The notes: a model not told the origin generated them from the letters alone. A stretch of DNA of 64,000 nucleotides from HOT-345 sp963531535 (GCA_963531535.1 CAUSGX010000002.1:1-64000), one strand, 5' to 3'. Positions 1 through 10,974 are shown, counted from the stretch's first letter. Made by a program: numbers and translations.

Positions 1-77
1 TATATGTGTTGAGGTACAGGTATATATGTGTTGAGGTACAGGTATATATGTGTTGAGGTACAGGTATATATGTGTTG
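1..77. repeat. 22-bp tandem repeat, about 3.5 copies, cut by window edge
   Basis: Three complete and one partial copy of a 22-bp unit whose core is tgtgttgaggtacagg preceded by tatata. Copies are identical where they overlap. The array starts at base 1, so it probably continues to the left. There are no unique spacers, so it is not a CRISPR array. It lies about 90 bp beyond the 3' end of the HU gene. Confidence 0.9.
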
Positions 78-167
78 CTCCTCCCTTATGTATAATTTTC
101 CTCAGTTCTCTAACTAAACAAAAAAAGAAGTCCTGGCAGTTCAGGGCCTCTTTGCTTATTTGATTGA

Positions 168-557
168 TTATTTACTGTATTTTTCATACTTAACGGTTGC
201 GAGCATTTCTCTCAAATCTGCTCCAGGGCGAAATTGAATCTTATTTCCCTTGATATTAGACGAAGTGAACTTATCAGCACTTGCAACTCCCTCGCTAGTG
301 ATTCCAATCTGAAAGCTTCAAAAATCTCAGAGCTTGACAATCTTACCCTCAGCGAGATGCTTTGTCAAAATCTTCGTCAAATCATTAAGTACTGCGAGCA
401 TATCACTATCAGATACCGTAGATCCAGCAGCCGCAATTTCCTTTGCTAGAGCCTTAAAGCTGACCTCTCCATCAGCCTTTGCTGAGGCATAAAACTTTGG
501 AGCTTCACTAGGCTTGAGAATGTTTTTCCTCTCTACGATGTTATACTTTACCGTCAT
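168..557 (-). CDS. HU-family DNA-binding protein, Bacteroidetes type (copy 1)
   Basis: This 129-residue basic protein should bind and bend DNA in the nucleoid. It opens MTVKYNIVERKN and carries the HU core GKIVKLGDFGSF near residues 72-83, then FRPG near residue 109. It is longer than classical HU (about 90 residues) and resembles the HU-related proteins typical of Bacteroidetes. Both glycines of GDFG are TGA, so the standard code would truncate it at residue 76. The gene ends at TAA. A near copy lies at 22039-22428 on the other strand, and the 190 bp upstream is conserved between the two. The product family is clear; the reason for two copies is not. Confidence 0.92.
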
Positions 558-752
558 CTTGTATTTTGGTTAAAGAATAAAGATAATTTTAGTCTAGGAA
601 TCCCTGAGAACTTTGCAAGGGAAAGTTGAGTGAAGTGATAGGAGTGTTTGAGAGGAAGCTTAGGAGCTGATTTTAGAAAAGTGATGATGAGAAATGAGAT
701 AGGAAATCTGAAATAAGCCGATCTGAGGTTTTGAAATTGACTTGCAATGCTG
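558..752 (-). promoter_or_regulatory. Conserved pyrimidine-rich 5' leader of HU copy 1
   Basis: Read on the minus strand this segment is C/T-rich. It matches the 190 bp before HU copy 2 almost base for base from ttgcaagtcaatttcaaaa to the start codon, including gggattcctagact and attctttaaccaaaatac. Conservation of a noncoding stretch at roughly coding-level identity suggests promoter plus 5'-UTR function, or a recent duplication that took in the leader. A short reading frame here (554-781, minus) is not considered a gene. Nothing else is visible up to about base 900. Confidence 0.6.
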
Positions 753-901
753 AGGAAAATAAGTATAGTAGGCAACATCAAATAAAAAATATGATACCAA
801 AAACAAAACGAGGAAGGTCACCGTAGCGGTAATCATCTTCCAAAGTTCGTTTAGAGGAGCTTTGTCACCAAACAGAAAAAAGTAAAAACTTTTCTGACTC
901 T

Positions 902-929
902 AAAAAAAAGATGAGAGAACGGTCTCATC
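902..929 (-). terminator. Hairpin with T-tract on minus strand
   Basis: GATGAGA (910-916) pairs with TCTCATC (923-929). On the minus strand the hairpin is followed by a run of eight T. No minus-strand gene lies directly upstream of it, so it may instead be a leader hairpin for the plus-strand lipoprotein at 994. Confidence 0.4.
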
Positions 930-993
930 TATGCTGTAAAATGAATTGTGGTATCTCCGTTCAGATATCAAGCCAAACAAAAAATAAATAAAA

Positions 994-1770
994 ATGGCAA
1001 AAATTAAAAAAGTAATCTTCGGATTATTCCTAGCAATGTTTGCGGTTGTAGCTTTAAGCTCCTGCAATAAAGACAATGATGATACTCCTGTAGTATCAGA
1101 GACTGTAGCGACTCCTTCGGAAGAAGTAGTAGCTCGTGATCTTTCAAAGCAAATCTCACCTCAAGCAATCTCTTCTTATACTGAGTATTATGTTGCTCAA
1201 AAGTATAAGAATGCTTATCGCCATGTTAAGCAAGGAGATAATGAATGTAGTTGGACTTCATATGTCTTAGCTGCAGCTGCTGTAGCTCGTGCAGATGGTA
1301 GTAGCTATCCTAATGATAAATCGTATCCTCAAATTGGCGATTATAAGTCTAAGATAGCTCATGCAAAACGAAACTCTTCATATTATATCACAAGTATTGA
1401 GTCTTACTCCAAAAGATTTGATATGCCGAAGTATAGTACAATAAAAATCCGGCGCGAAGCGTATAATAGCTATAGTGATGCTGTGGTATGTTTTTTAGGG
1501 GAAAGACAAAGGGGGAATCAAAAACCATGTATTTTTATTTCTTCTGCACCGTCTAAAAATGGAGGCAGGATTGGGCATTACCTTATTTTATGGGATGTGA
1601 TGTGGAATGGAGATCCTGCAACTAGTTTTGTTAATGTGACGGATCCTCTGAAAGGAGATCGAGAGATTCTTGATACCTATGGGTATCTTCCCGTTACTTA
1701 TCAAATGACTCTAGAGGAAGTTTTAAAGGCTAATGTAAATAGGAAATTTAATTTCTTATACTTTGATTGA
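994..1770 (+). CDS. Lipoprotein with C39/papain-like cysteine peptidase signature
   Basis: A 258-residue secreted lipoprotein. Residues 1-23 are a signal peptide ending in LSSC (lipidated Cys24), followed by NKDNDD, an acidic stretch of the kind that exports lipoproteins in Bacteroidetes. The mature part has a candidate catalytic Cys85 (NECSWTSY), His195 (GHYLILWDV) and Asp217 (VNVTDP). That order and the DP pair fit C39-like peptidases. There is no in-frame TGA, unlike the neighbouring gene at 1839, which has about ten. The leader ends in aaataaataaaa with no Shine-Dalgarno sequence. Family assignment rests on motifs only; lipoprotein status is firmer than enzyme class. Confidence 0.7.
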   Translation: MAKIKKVIFGLFLAMFAVVALSSCNKDNDDTPVVSETVATPSEEVVARDLSKQISPQAISSYTEYYVAQKYKNAYRHVKQGDNECSWTSYVLAAAAVARADGSSYPNDKSYPQIGDYKSKIAHAKRNSSYYITSIESYSKRFDMPKYSTIKIRREAYNSYSDAVVCFLGERQRGNQKPCIFISSAPSKNGGRIGHYLILWDVMWNGDPATSFVNVTDPLKGDREILDTYGYLPVTYQMTLEEVLKANVNRKFNFLYFD

Positions 1771-1783
1771 TCTAATTAATTAA

Positions 1784-1820
1784 AAGGGGTGATAGATTCT
1801 ATCACCTCTTTTCTTTTTTA
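1784..1820 (+). terminator. Rho-independent terminator
   Basis: An inverted repeat around gggtgataga/tctatcacc is followed by a T-rich tract, just after the stop of the 994-1770 gene. Confidence 0.8.
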
Positions 1821-1838
1821 TCTTCATATATATTTATA

Positions 1839-2888
1839 ATGAAAATAACTATCCAGGTATTTTTTCTCTTTTCAATCTTTATTTTTTCTGGTTGTTCGCT
1901 TAATGTGAATGAAATGAATGGAAATCAAACTTCTGAAACAGGTCTTGTAGTAGACGATCAAACTCCAGGATTCGCTCAGACTTGAGCGACTAAAAAAAGA
2001 GAACAGCATTTAGAATCTCTTTCAGGTTATTTTTACGGAATAAATCCAAACTTAAATATTGGTACAGGAAAACAAGAGTTTGTAGATACTTCTCTAGTTT
2101 TGCAGGAAGTGCCTTTTGCTGAGACAGAAAAAAGTACCTATAAAAACTTATGAGCATTAAATACCAAGCAAATTATGAAAGTAAGCTGATTTGATAAACT
2201 TTTTAGTTGAGATATTACCCAAAAGAGAGCAGATTCAGAATCTATGTTTTCATGTCAGAAGAAAAAGGAAGATTTTTGATATGGAGAACCGTGTATGTGG
2301 GTAAGGTATTTTTTTGATAAATTTTCATTTGTGTTTGCTGTAGGAGATAAGTATCCTGAGTTAAAGGTTCGCAATTGAAAGCGAGAGTTAGCGCAGCCTT
2401 GAAAAAAAGCTACACTTGAATTTTCAAGATATAAGCTCCCAGATGACGTTAGTTTTGAGGAGTTCGTTGCTACTTATAATCGACCTCAAGAAGGACTCTG
2501 TCTTCCTAATCAATCAGTAAGCCGCACTTTTGCTTACTGAGAAGATAATCCTGAATATGCAGTTTATCGTGGTGATGCAAATTCGTGATATTATTTTAAT
2601 CAAAAAGATGAGAGGATTCTCTATACAGGAAAATGGCATCAATGGAGTGATTATTTCTGATATTCTATCAATCACTTATTAGCGAACAATAAAGCTCAAG
2701 CCTATATTCTCAGTCCAGTCCTTAATGCACCAAACTTGATGAGAACTTGTAATGGAATTGACATAGGAATGATTTTTCATATTGATGGTGATCAGTATTT
2801 CTACATAGCTAAGTCTTTAACTAATGAGTCGCTTTCGCTTTCTGATGCTCGTGGAGTTTCTAATTTCTTTATTGATATTGAAGAGTAA
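1839..2888 (+). CDS. Predicted lipoprotein of unknown function
   Basis: Read with TGA as Gly this is a 349-residue protein. It has a hydrophobic signal sequence and the lipobox FSGC (Cys19). About ten in-frame TGA codons fall in hydrophilic, turn-like positions, as expected for glycine, and the gene ends at TAA. The mature part is mixed polar with several aromatic segments (e.g. GKWHQWSDYFGYS near residue 268) and few cysteines. I recognise no family. It follows the C39-like lipoprotein on the same strand but is separated by a terminator, so it is likely its own unit. Its heavy TGA use marks it as long resident in this genome, in contrast to its neighbour. Confidence 0.75.
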
Positions 2889-2896
2889 ATCAAAAA

Positions 2897-2925
2897 AAGA
2901 GAAGCATTCAGACTTCTCTTTTTTT
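2897..2925 (+). terminator. Rho-independent terminator
   Basis: AGAGAAG (2898-2904) pairs with CTTCTCT (2913-2919) and is followed by seven or more T. It ends the lipoprotein gene. The next gene is convergent. Confidence 0.85.
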
Positions 2926-2927
2926 CT

Positions 2928-3818
2928 TTAATACAAAACTGTCGTATCCCAAGGTCTCCAGCCTGCATACAGAAGCGGAGACTTCCCTTCTTGGATTACC
3001 TGATTATCAAACAGGTTCGCTAAAAAAAGATATTTCTGCCTCAAAATTCGGCTCTCATTCGTCATGACTTTAAAAAGTTGACGGTTATTGAGATAAAGAT
3101 TGTGACATTCAGCAAAATCCTCAAAGGGATTAGTCATTCAGTACCTACTGCAAAAGTCTTTTTCTTCCGAAGTTTCTTTTCTAATACTTTCGCTATCCCA
3201 AGAAAGGCGATAGTACTCAAGTGAACTATCATCTACCGAAAATTTTACCTTCCCAAATTCAGTATAATTCTGATCTTTATACTTGCTGAGTCCTCTTAGT
3301 GCTCAGAGATCCACCACATGTCAAAACTCATGACTACTTACTCCCCAATATTCTTCAGGTGCTCCAAGAGAGGCAAGGTTAATTCTGATTCTTTCAGCTG
3401 TTGCTCCTCATCTTCTTTTCCCAGGTTCTCAGTTGATAATATAAGACTTTAGTGCGACGCTCACTGGCGTCCCTTTCATAAGATGTTTCTCTATAAATCA
3501 AATAATAGAGAGGTATTCACTAGTGTATCTCATCTTATCATCAAGGTTTACTCCTCAAGTATAGATAACCTTCTTACAAAAAGTCTCTTGTCCACTGCAT
3601 AAACGATCTAGAGGAGAAGAAATGAGTTCAATTGTCGGACTTGGATGTTCAGTATTTTTTTCTTTTTGTTCTTCTTTTAAATAGTCAACTTGGATCATCG
3701 TAGTTGGAATATCGACTTTCTTTGCTGTTAAAATCAGCATTAAAAAAATAATTACGCTTGCTCAAAAGAGCTTTCGAAAATCGTATATTGTCAAATTAAG
3801 CCAGATTTTCTTTTCCAT
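2928..3818 (-). CDS. Membrane-anchored zinc metallopeptidase (HEFGH)
   Basis: A 296-residue protein with an N-terminal hydrophobic anchor (about residues 17-31). The zinc motif HEFGH lies at residues 163-167, with Gly166 encoded by TGA. The segment NPFEDFAE around Glu233 could supply the third ligand of a gluzincin-type peptidase. It is predicted to act outside the membrane on unknown substrates. Its ATG lies inside the 3' end of the upstream DnaQ/DinG-like gene (23-bp overlap), so the two are probably co-transcribed. It ends at TAA two bases past the terminator of the convergent gene. Peptidase activity is inferred from the motif; the exact family is not identified. Confidence 0.7.
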
Positions 3819-5973
3819 ATCGCAAAATATCACTAAAAATAAGGTCTTGTTGTTTCCCTTTATTATTATATATGATTAGCTCGGAAATTGCAATTTTTTG
3901 AGCAAAAAGTTGAAGTAAAAAAGCATAGCCTCAGATAATGATCTTTGTACCTTGTTGTTTTGCTTTAAAGAGATTCTTTCAGCTGCCGCCAGTGATATTT
4001 TCAACAAGAAGGAGAAAATCCTGATCCATCCCCTTTTTTATCAATGCTTCAAAAAGCTCTTTAGATTCCTCTTTTTTTACTGACAAGATAAAAATTGTCC
4101 CATTGGGAAATTGTATGTTGTCAAACGCCTCAATTGCTTTTAATACAGAGGCCGTTTTAGAGAGATGAAAAATCTGATTTTCTTCCTTTTGTTGGTCTTT
4201 ATTTATTTTGGAATCTTCCCTCTCCGCGATCAAGCAAGGATGTGTTGTATCGGTGTGTGAGAGGAAAAGTGCTTTTCTCTCTCTGAAAAGTTCTAAAAAC
4301 TCATCCCAACTGCTAAACTTTACTTCTTCAGAATAAATAAAATAAAAAGCTGATCTATCATACATTTTCTTTTCGACTTGTAGATTGCCGTCAAAGATTT
4401 TTATCATATGTTCAATCTGATTCCAAACACTTGAGAACTCTTGCTGAGTTATGATCTCTCTTAGTTGTGGTTCATAATCTGCAAATTTTTCTAATAGTTT
4501 ATTTGTCTGGTAAAAGGCTACGTTTCCCTTGATCGGTTCTAAGGTTAATTGTGTAGCTTCAGTATGAGTAAAAAATTTCTTGGTTTCTTGTCCTAAGATT
4601 CCAATGAAAACGGTAAAAAACTGCTTAAATTCTATCAATTGAGCGAGTCTTTTTTCTTCTATTTCTCCATAGCTAGTAATGAGACGATATTTATACTCGA
4701 GCATTTCTAAATAATTGAGAGTATAGTTTAAATCATAGGGACGAGAAAGGTAGAGATTAAAACTCTTGTATCGCCATTCACTATCAAAGAAAAAAATCTG
4801 ATATTCTTCATATTTCTCTTGCTGTTCCAGAATCGAGAAAAGCCCAGCATGTGTTGCTAAAATAATTGGATAATCAACTTCCTGTCTCGTATCTTTGAGT
4901 GCAGTATAGATTTCATAGTCTTCTTTTGAGTTCAAATCAAGTACTCCAAGTCCCTGTTCAAGATGAGAAAAATATTTTAAGAGAAAACTGATTTCAGCTC
5001 CTGTAAAAGAGCCTTTATTTGCAAATTTTTTGAGTGCAGAACGACTGAGTGTTTGTTCTTCTTTAACAAATCAAAGATTCTTGATGCCTAAATCATTAAG
5101 GAGATTTTTTGCAATATCCAGCTTTGATTTATTTGAAAAAGCAAAGATGCTGTGTTTGTGGCAAGCCAGGCTTGAAAGCAAGTCCTTAAACGCAACATCT
5201 CAAACTCCATATCTTTTGTAGTTATCATACTGTTCAGGATCAATGTTATAGGTTCCTGAAAGCATTTGTGTATGTGGTGGTGTGATTTTTTTTAGAGGAG
5301 GAAGATCGATTTCACTTTGTTTTTTACTTTCCTTGATATCAAAAATTTCCTTCAAAAAGCTCTCACTTTCTCATAAAAATACTCCCAAAACAGGGTAAGC
5401 AGAAATCAGTGTTCTGATTCTATCTATTAAATACAAAAATAGACTCGCAGAGAGTTTTGCATCATAAAAAGCATCATGAAAATGCTCTTCTTCATCAATT
5501 TTGAGCTGAGCACTGAGTTTTTGATAAGACGGTTTTGATTTGAGCTGTTGGATGAGAACTTCCTGTGCATAACTTGCAGGATAGTGAATCAAAGTCTGAG
5601 AGAGTTTGAAAGTATCAAGCGTTGTTTTCCGCTTTAGTCAGGGGAAGAATTTTTCTAGAAAGTGAAGATCAAAATTAATATTATGCCCAATAATAATCGT
5701 ATCTTCTCAAAAAAATCATTGAATTTCCTCTATAATTTCCTCAGGACGGGGTGCGGATTCTAGCTGTTGGATTGAAAGCTTTGTTATAAATCAGACAATA
5801 CTTTTGAGTTCAGTTGCTTTTTTCGCAGGGCGTAAGAGTGATTGAAACCCTCACAAAACTTTCCCGTTCAAATCAAACTCCATAATTCAAATCTGAATTG
5901 GCTCATCGGTTTGTAAGTCTAATCCTGTTGTTTCAAAATCTAGTGCAATATAGCGAAAGTTCCTTCCTTCCAT
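3796..5973 (-). CDS. DnaQ-type 3'-5' exonuclease fused to degenerate DinG-like region
   Basis: A 725-residue protein. Residues 1-200 are a DEDDh exonuclease: ALDFETTGL near residue 12 (Exo I), IIIGHNINFDLHFL near residue 95 (Exo II) and HDAFYDAK near residue 165 (Exo III). The rest follows the outline of DinG-family helicases (YKRYG before motif I, ATHAGLF resembling the iron-sulphur/NHALL region, a C-terminal GGS..K...III core), but I see no GxGKT Walker A and no DEAH box. At the matching places are AFSNKSK and FFFDSEW. It probably trims DNA in repair; the helicase part may be structural. Several TGA glycines, TAA stop. The helicase relationship is a fold-level guess. Confidence 0.7.
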
Positions 5974-6054
5974 CCATTAAAAAATAGCTAAATTAACGAC
6001 TAAATCTACAGATTCTTTGGTTTTTTACAAGTTGATTTCTCGAATACAATATAT

Positions 6055-6080
6055 CTTTTCCCAAAAATGGCAAGGGAAAG
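6055..6080. other. Weak inverted repeat in divergent intergenic region
   Basis: The 194 bp between the divergent exonuclease gene and the membrane-protein gene contain CTTTTCCC and GGGAAAG separated by 11 bases. There is no clear T-tract, so it may be a regulatory hairpin or chance. The promoters of both genes must lie here, but I could not pick convincing -35/-10 pairs. Confidence 0.3.
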
Positions 6081-6167
6081 TCTTATCTTCTTCCTTCAAA
6101 AAATACAAAAATAAAAAAAACTGATTATACTTGATGGTGAGTATTTTATATCTCTGGTCGACACAGA

Positions 6168-8987
6168 ATGTTTGATAAGCTCAAAAAACACTTCACTTTC
6201 AAAAAAGCTAAAAAACTACTGCTAAAGTCAGTTTATATATTTTTTTGACTTTTTCTAATTTCTCCTAGTGCTGGGAATATTGCTAATGCTACAAATGATA
6301 CTCAGAGTAGTATCCAGACAGAGAATCTAATTGAAATGAATACGTTATTAGAGCTTATAGGGAATATCTCCTACATCATTGTTTGGCCTCTTGTCTCGCT
6401 CGCAGGAATTGCAATGGACAATCAGATGGTTTATGGTTCGTTTATGTATTTAGATGCTCCTCTCCGAAAACTTCGAAATCTAGTTAAGAACCTAGCAAAT
6501 TTTGCACTAGGATTTATCTTTCTCGCATGAGTCTTAGGATATGTATTATCTCCTTGAGGATTGTGAAAGGTAAAGGCATTCAAAAATGCCTTTAAAAATC
6601 CTACAGATTTAATAAAGAAAACATTGATCGCTGGAGTTCTTGTTCAGATGAGTTGGTTTATTATGATGGTTTTAGTCGATTTATCAACAATTCTTACATA
6701 TTCAGTCTGAGCATTGCCATCAAGTATTATTTCTCAGGTAGGAAGCGGTGCTTCTTCGAAGATACTTAGCACAAATATTATCCTGAATATGGGGGATGCA
6801 CAGAAGAGATGATCTCAGGATCAAAATGAAACAATCATAGATTACTATACACTGGGCTGAGTTAATAATAATGGTGGTATGAATATCGCTCCTTGCCTAG
6901 TGGTAAAAAGAACCGATAAAGAGTCTTATATCGTGGGAAGGAAATATGATAAACTTATTTGATCAAATGGGAAGGAAATTCCAATGAATGATGGGTATTG
7001 TGCTTATTATTCTAGTCTTTTTTCGTATACTCCTTACAGTGTGGATTCTGGAACCCAGGGAAATAATGGATCTACATATTCTAGTCAGATGGACCTGATA
7101 AAAAATAAGCTACCAAGTATGGATTCAAAAGAGATACAAAAATTGAGAGAAGCAGGGATGATTATCAAACTATGGTCAGCTTCTCAAACAGGAATAGTAG
7201 AACAGAATGTAGAGGTATGAAGTCTTAAGTTTGTCCCTCATACCGATAGAAAACTTCGTCCAGGTCCTCAAGAGGAATTATGGACTCCTAAAGTCTGACC
7301 GATTACTAATAAACAGGTACACTTTTGTTCGGCTCCTGAGAACTGTAGCTATCAGTATCAATTCCCTTATTCTGAATACGGATTAGATTCTAAACAAATT
7401 ATTGAAAAAGCAAAGTCACGAACTGGACCATTTGTTACATTGTATAGTAGCTTGATGTCTTATTCCAATTCTGTTGATCTTACTAGTCATGGACTTGGTC
7501 AGAAGTTTTTAATGCAGGCTCTAAATGTTTGATTGGCAATTTTGCTTGTTTTACCACTGGCTGCATTAGTGGTTGTTCTATTGTGGAGAGTGATTGTGCT
7601 CTGGATTGTTATAGCAATATCACCATTTCTAGTGTTAAAAGAGGTATTCTGAGAGATGTTCGGAGATATTGGAGATAAAATGGACTTTTTCAACGTCGGA
7701 GAAATTTTAAAACTTCTTTTTGCTCCAGTATTAGTTGCTTTTGCAGTGGGAATTTCTTTAGTTTTTCTCTCAGCTTTAAAAGAGACGCTCCCAGCTAGTT
7801 GAATAGTAGGATCATGAGATGATGTGAAGTATAGAGAAGCCTTCAAAAATGTAACATGAATGGGGCTTTCTCCTCTAGAATGAGGCTGACAAGAACTCGA
7901 TCTTCTATGAATGATCAAGATCAAGGCAGAAATGGCACTCATCAATTTTTCTTGGCTAATCCTTATGATTTTCGGAATGGCTCTCACTTGGTTTCTCCTC
8001 TTTTGGGCAATAAAATCAACAAAGCTTTGAAGTGAGATATGAGGAAAATTAAAAACATTTGGAGAATCAATTTTAGCAACTACACCAATCATTCCGACCG
8101 CAAGTGGAGGAATCTGATTTGGTTCTCTAATAAATAAACCAGGCGAGATAATAAGTAATTATAATAACGAATTAGCAACACAAAGGAATAATCAACTCAA
8201 AGGATTGCTTGATCCGACTTCTGCAGAAGGAATTAAGAATGCGGCAGAAAATTATGCAAATGGAGAATCAGCTGAATTTGATTATGTTTCAAACGGTGTA
8301 GATAATAATATCAAAGAACTTGATACTTATTATGACTCAGTGAGTAAGATTTCATGAAGATATGAGGAAAATTCTCCAGAGGGAATCGCAGCGAAAGAAA
8401 AGTTGAAGGTTATCGGAAAAAAATATGAAGATTTAATAGATTCTGGAAAAACGTTCCAAGAAAAACTCTGAATTTTTAGCAGAGAAACGACAAAAAAATT
8501 CTTAAATAATAATACTATCCAGAATAAATATCTTAATCTTCTATGAGAAGCAAGTACGCTTCAAGATAAGCTCAGTGTTCTAGGAAGCGCTCCAGTCTGA
8601 AATCAACGAATAGATAAGGAACTAGTTCAAAAACAATATGAAGGATTGTATAATAGTGTGAATACTATTCAGGAAAAAATTAGTATATTAAATAGTAATG
8701 CAACACTAATGCCTGCAATAGATGAGGAGCTTGTTGCAGGATATTATACCTCTTTGATAAAAGAGCCAAAGATTACTGTAGATGAGGCATTAGCAATACT
8801 TAATAGTGAAAATGCAAAAAAAGTCAGACTCAAAAATCAGAAACTCTACACCTTACTTCCTAAGACTATTAGAGAATGAATTGTAGAGGATGAAAAGGAC
8901 GGTAAGTTTTCTGGTAAATACAAGAAAAAAGGAGAGGATCCTCAAGATCAGCAACCCCCAGAACAACAACCTCAGGAACAGCAATAA
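6168..8987 (+). CDS. Large polytopic membrane protein, VirB6/TrbL-like (paralogue 1)
   Basis: A 939-residue protein once more than twenty TGA codons are read as Gly. Order: signal or first helix (about residues 18-40), a group of helices to about 190 including GVLVQMSWFIMMVLVDLST, an extracytoplasmic loop of about 250 residues, a second helix block (about 450-620) with RVIVLWIVIAISPFLVL, then a polar, partly coiled tail ending in a Gln/Pro-rich stretch. The Arg-plus-SP helix pattern and overall plan resemble VirB6/TrbL channel subunits of type IV secretion systems. The next gene is a paralogue. No VirB4 or VirD4 ATPase is in the window. The assignment is by architecture, not proven homology. 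Confidence 0.65.
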
Positions 8988-9021
8988 AAAGTTATTTTAA
9001 TATATCATAAAGATTTCTAAA

Positions 9022-10974
9022 ATGAAAAAAAACCAGATGAGATCTAGAAAATGGAAAATATGGAGTGGAATCGTCCTATGAATTCTGGTTTTTTGTATTC
9101 CCTTGGTTTTTGCTGATGGAGGTGTTTATTCTGCTTGTACTAAATGAACGACAAAGCTAATACATCAATTCTATGAGATATATGATAAACTCTCTCGAAT
9201 TTGGGTTATCATGGTAAAGCTTGCTTGAAAATTGATGACGAATGGACTGATCTACTGAGAGGCTTTCAAACTTGATAGCTATCTCTGGAAAATTTGGCAG
9301 ATGATAAGAAATCTGGTTAATTTTGCGATTGGTTTCTATTTCCTTTATTGTATTCTTCGCTATATTCTTTCTCCATCCAAAGATATTGTCCCTCAAAAGA
9401 TTATCAAACAATCCTTAATCGGTGGAGTTCTGATTCAGATGAGTTGGTTTATTGTGATGATTCTAGTTGATCTCTCAACGATCTTGACGGCGACGGTTGC
9501 GTCATTACCTCAGCAGGTAGTTGCCCAGAGTCAAAATCTCCAAACGACATTAAAGGTTATTAATCAAAATAACTTGTTTGCAGGATTGAGCGGAAAGGTC
9601 ATGGTTTGCGATCTTTGAGAGAACAACTTTCGAAAAAGCTGTAAAAAGGTAGATAGAGACGCTTCTTCTGGAACTGGAGTTGATGATCAGATGCTCTTTG
9701 ATATGATGTGACCAAAATCGGATGATCTGAGTGGGCCACTGATGTGGCTAGGTTTTTCAGTCTTTCGTATTCAGAATGCTCTAGATGAAGGCAATACGGA
9801 ATATAAAGGAGTGTCGTGCGTAGATAAGGTCTTCAAAGAGGTTTTTCAGTTTGCTGTTTGGGGAGTGTGAGTATTATTGTTCAGTCTCTCTCTAGTAGTA
9901 TTGATGATTACATTAGTAGTTAGGCTTGCATATCTCCGAATTGTGGTCGCACTAAGTCCTTTAGTAGTTTTTCTCCGATCATTTAAGGATTCTCCGGGAT
10001 TTAAGTGATTGTCGAAATCTTTAGATATCCTGAGCCCTGAAAGAATATTTAAGATTATTTTTCATCCAGTATATTATTGTCTACTTATTAGTTTGATGTT
10101 TATTGTTATTTTAATACTACAATCATTTTTAAAAGTTCAGAATTCATCAAATTTTTCAAATGGAGAAGTAGGTAATGGATTATATATCGAAACAACGGAA
10201 ATAGATAGGGCTAATCAGAGGTATAACTCTACTATGAATATAGATGGCTTGATCTCTTTAGATCTTAAAGATGCAAAGATTACTATTCAGGATGTCCTTC
10301 TAATGATAATCTCTCTTGCATTAATGCGAATGCTCGTAAAGGCTGCTCTAACGCAAAAGACATGAATTGGTAAGCTTGATAAGCTCAATGAATCTATTGT
10401 CAATGTAGCACAAACTACACTAGAGTCAACTCCAATTATCCCGACCAGGACAGGAAGTTTGGCGATATGAGATATTTATTCCCCTGGTTCAAATAGAAGT
10501 GCTTTGTTCGATCAATTTGATCAGAAATATCAAAATTATTTTAATGAAAAGAGAGGGGAACAGAATAAGGAGCTAGAAACTCTCTTGGGAATAAAACAGG
10601 AAAAATACTGACTAGATGATATACAGCGTAGATCTCTCAAGCAAATATCTGAGGGAAAGACATTAAAAGATCTAAAAGAAAAGGTAGCAGAAATCAGAAA
10701 AACTGTACATCTTTGATTCCATGATATTGCAGATGAATACCTTTATCCTATGCTTGGAAGGATGTCCGATACTAGCATTAGAGAGGCACTTAATGTAAAT
10801 GTTGAGTGGTCAGGGAAAGATGCTAAGGCAATCAAAGAGAGTCTTCAGGGAGAATCTGGAAGAGCTAGATTTAAGGCTCTTTATGAATATGTTATGGATG
10901 ATACAATAGATATTACCTTTGATAATTATAATAAAAAGTCGGATTCTGAAAAGAGACTACCTTTGAACATTTAA
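9022..10974 (+). CDS. Large polytopic membrane protein, VirB6/TrbL-like (paralogue 2)
   Basis: A 650-residue protein. It has a signal sequence (about residues 15-35), helices around 90-160 with GGVLIQMSWFIVMILVDLST, a loop with two cysteines, a second helix block (about 280-325) ending RIVVALSPLVVFLRSF, another helix near 345-375 and a polar helical tail. The SWFIxMxLVDLST helix is nearly identical to that of the upstream gene, so the pair are tandem paralogues, 34 bp apart and likely one operon. In VirB6-type proteins such blocks form an inner-membrane channel. Many TGA glycines are present and it ends at TAA before a terminator. The precise system is unknown. Confidence 0.65.

Noticed and set aside
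1..77. CRISPR array
   Set aside because: Units are contiguous without unique spacers and no cas genes are near. The RecB/Cas4-like nuclease at 34027 has no array near it either.
554..781. Minus-strand 75-codon frame before HU copy 1
   Set aside because: The matching leader of HU copy 2 shares the DNA but not an open frame across its gaps, so it is conserved noncoding sequence rather than a gene.
1839..2888. Pseudogene or frameshifted gene because of many TGA codons
   Set aside because: All interruptions are TGA, the frame is otherwise open for 349 codons, and a tRNA-Gly(UCA) is present. The same logic was applied to every TGA-interrupted gene here.
7499..8092. A 197-codon minus-strand frame
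   Set aside because: It lies wholly inside the VirB6-like gene on the other strand, has low-complexity composition and no start-site context; the plus-strand frame with TGA=Gly is continuous and membrane-like.
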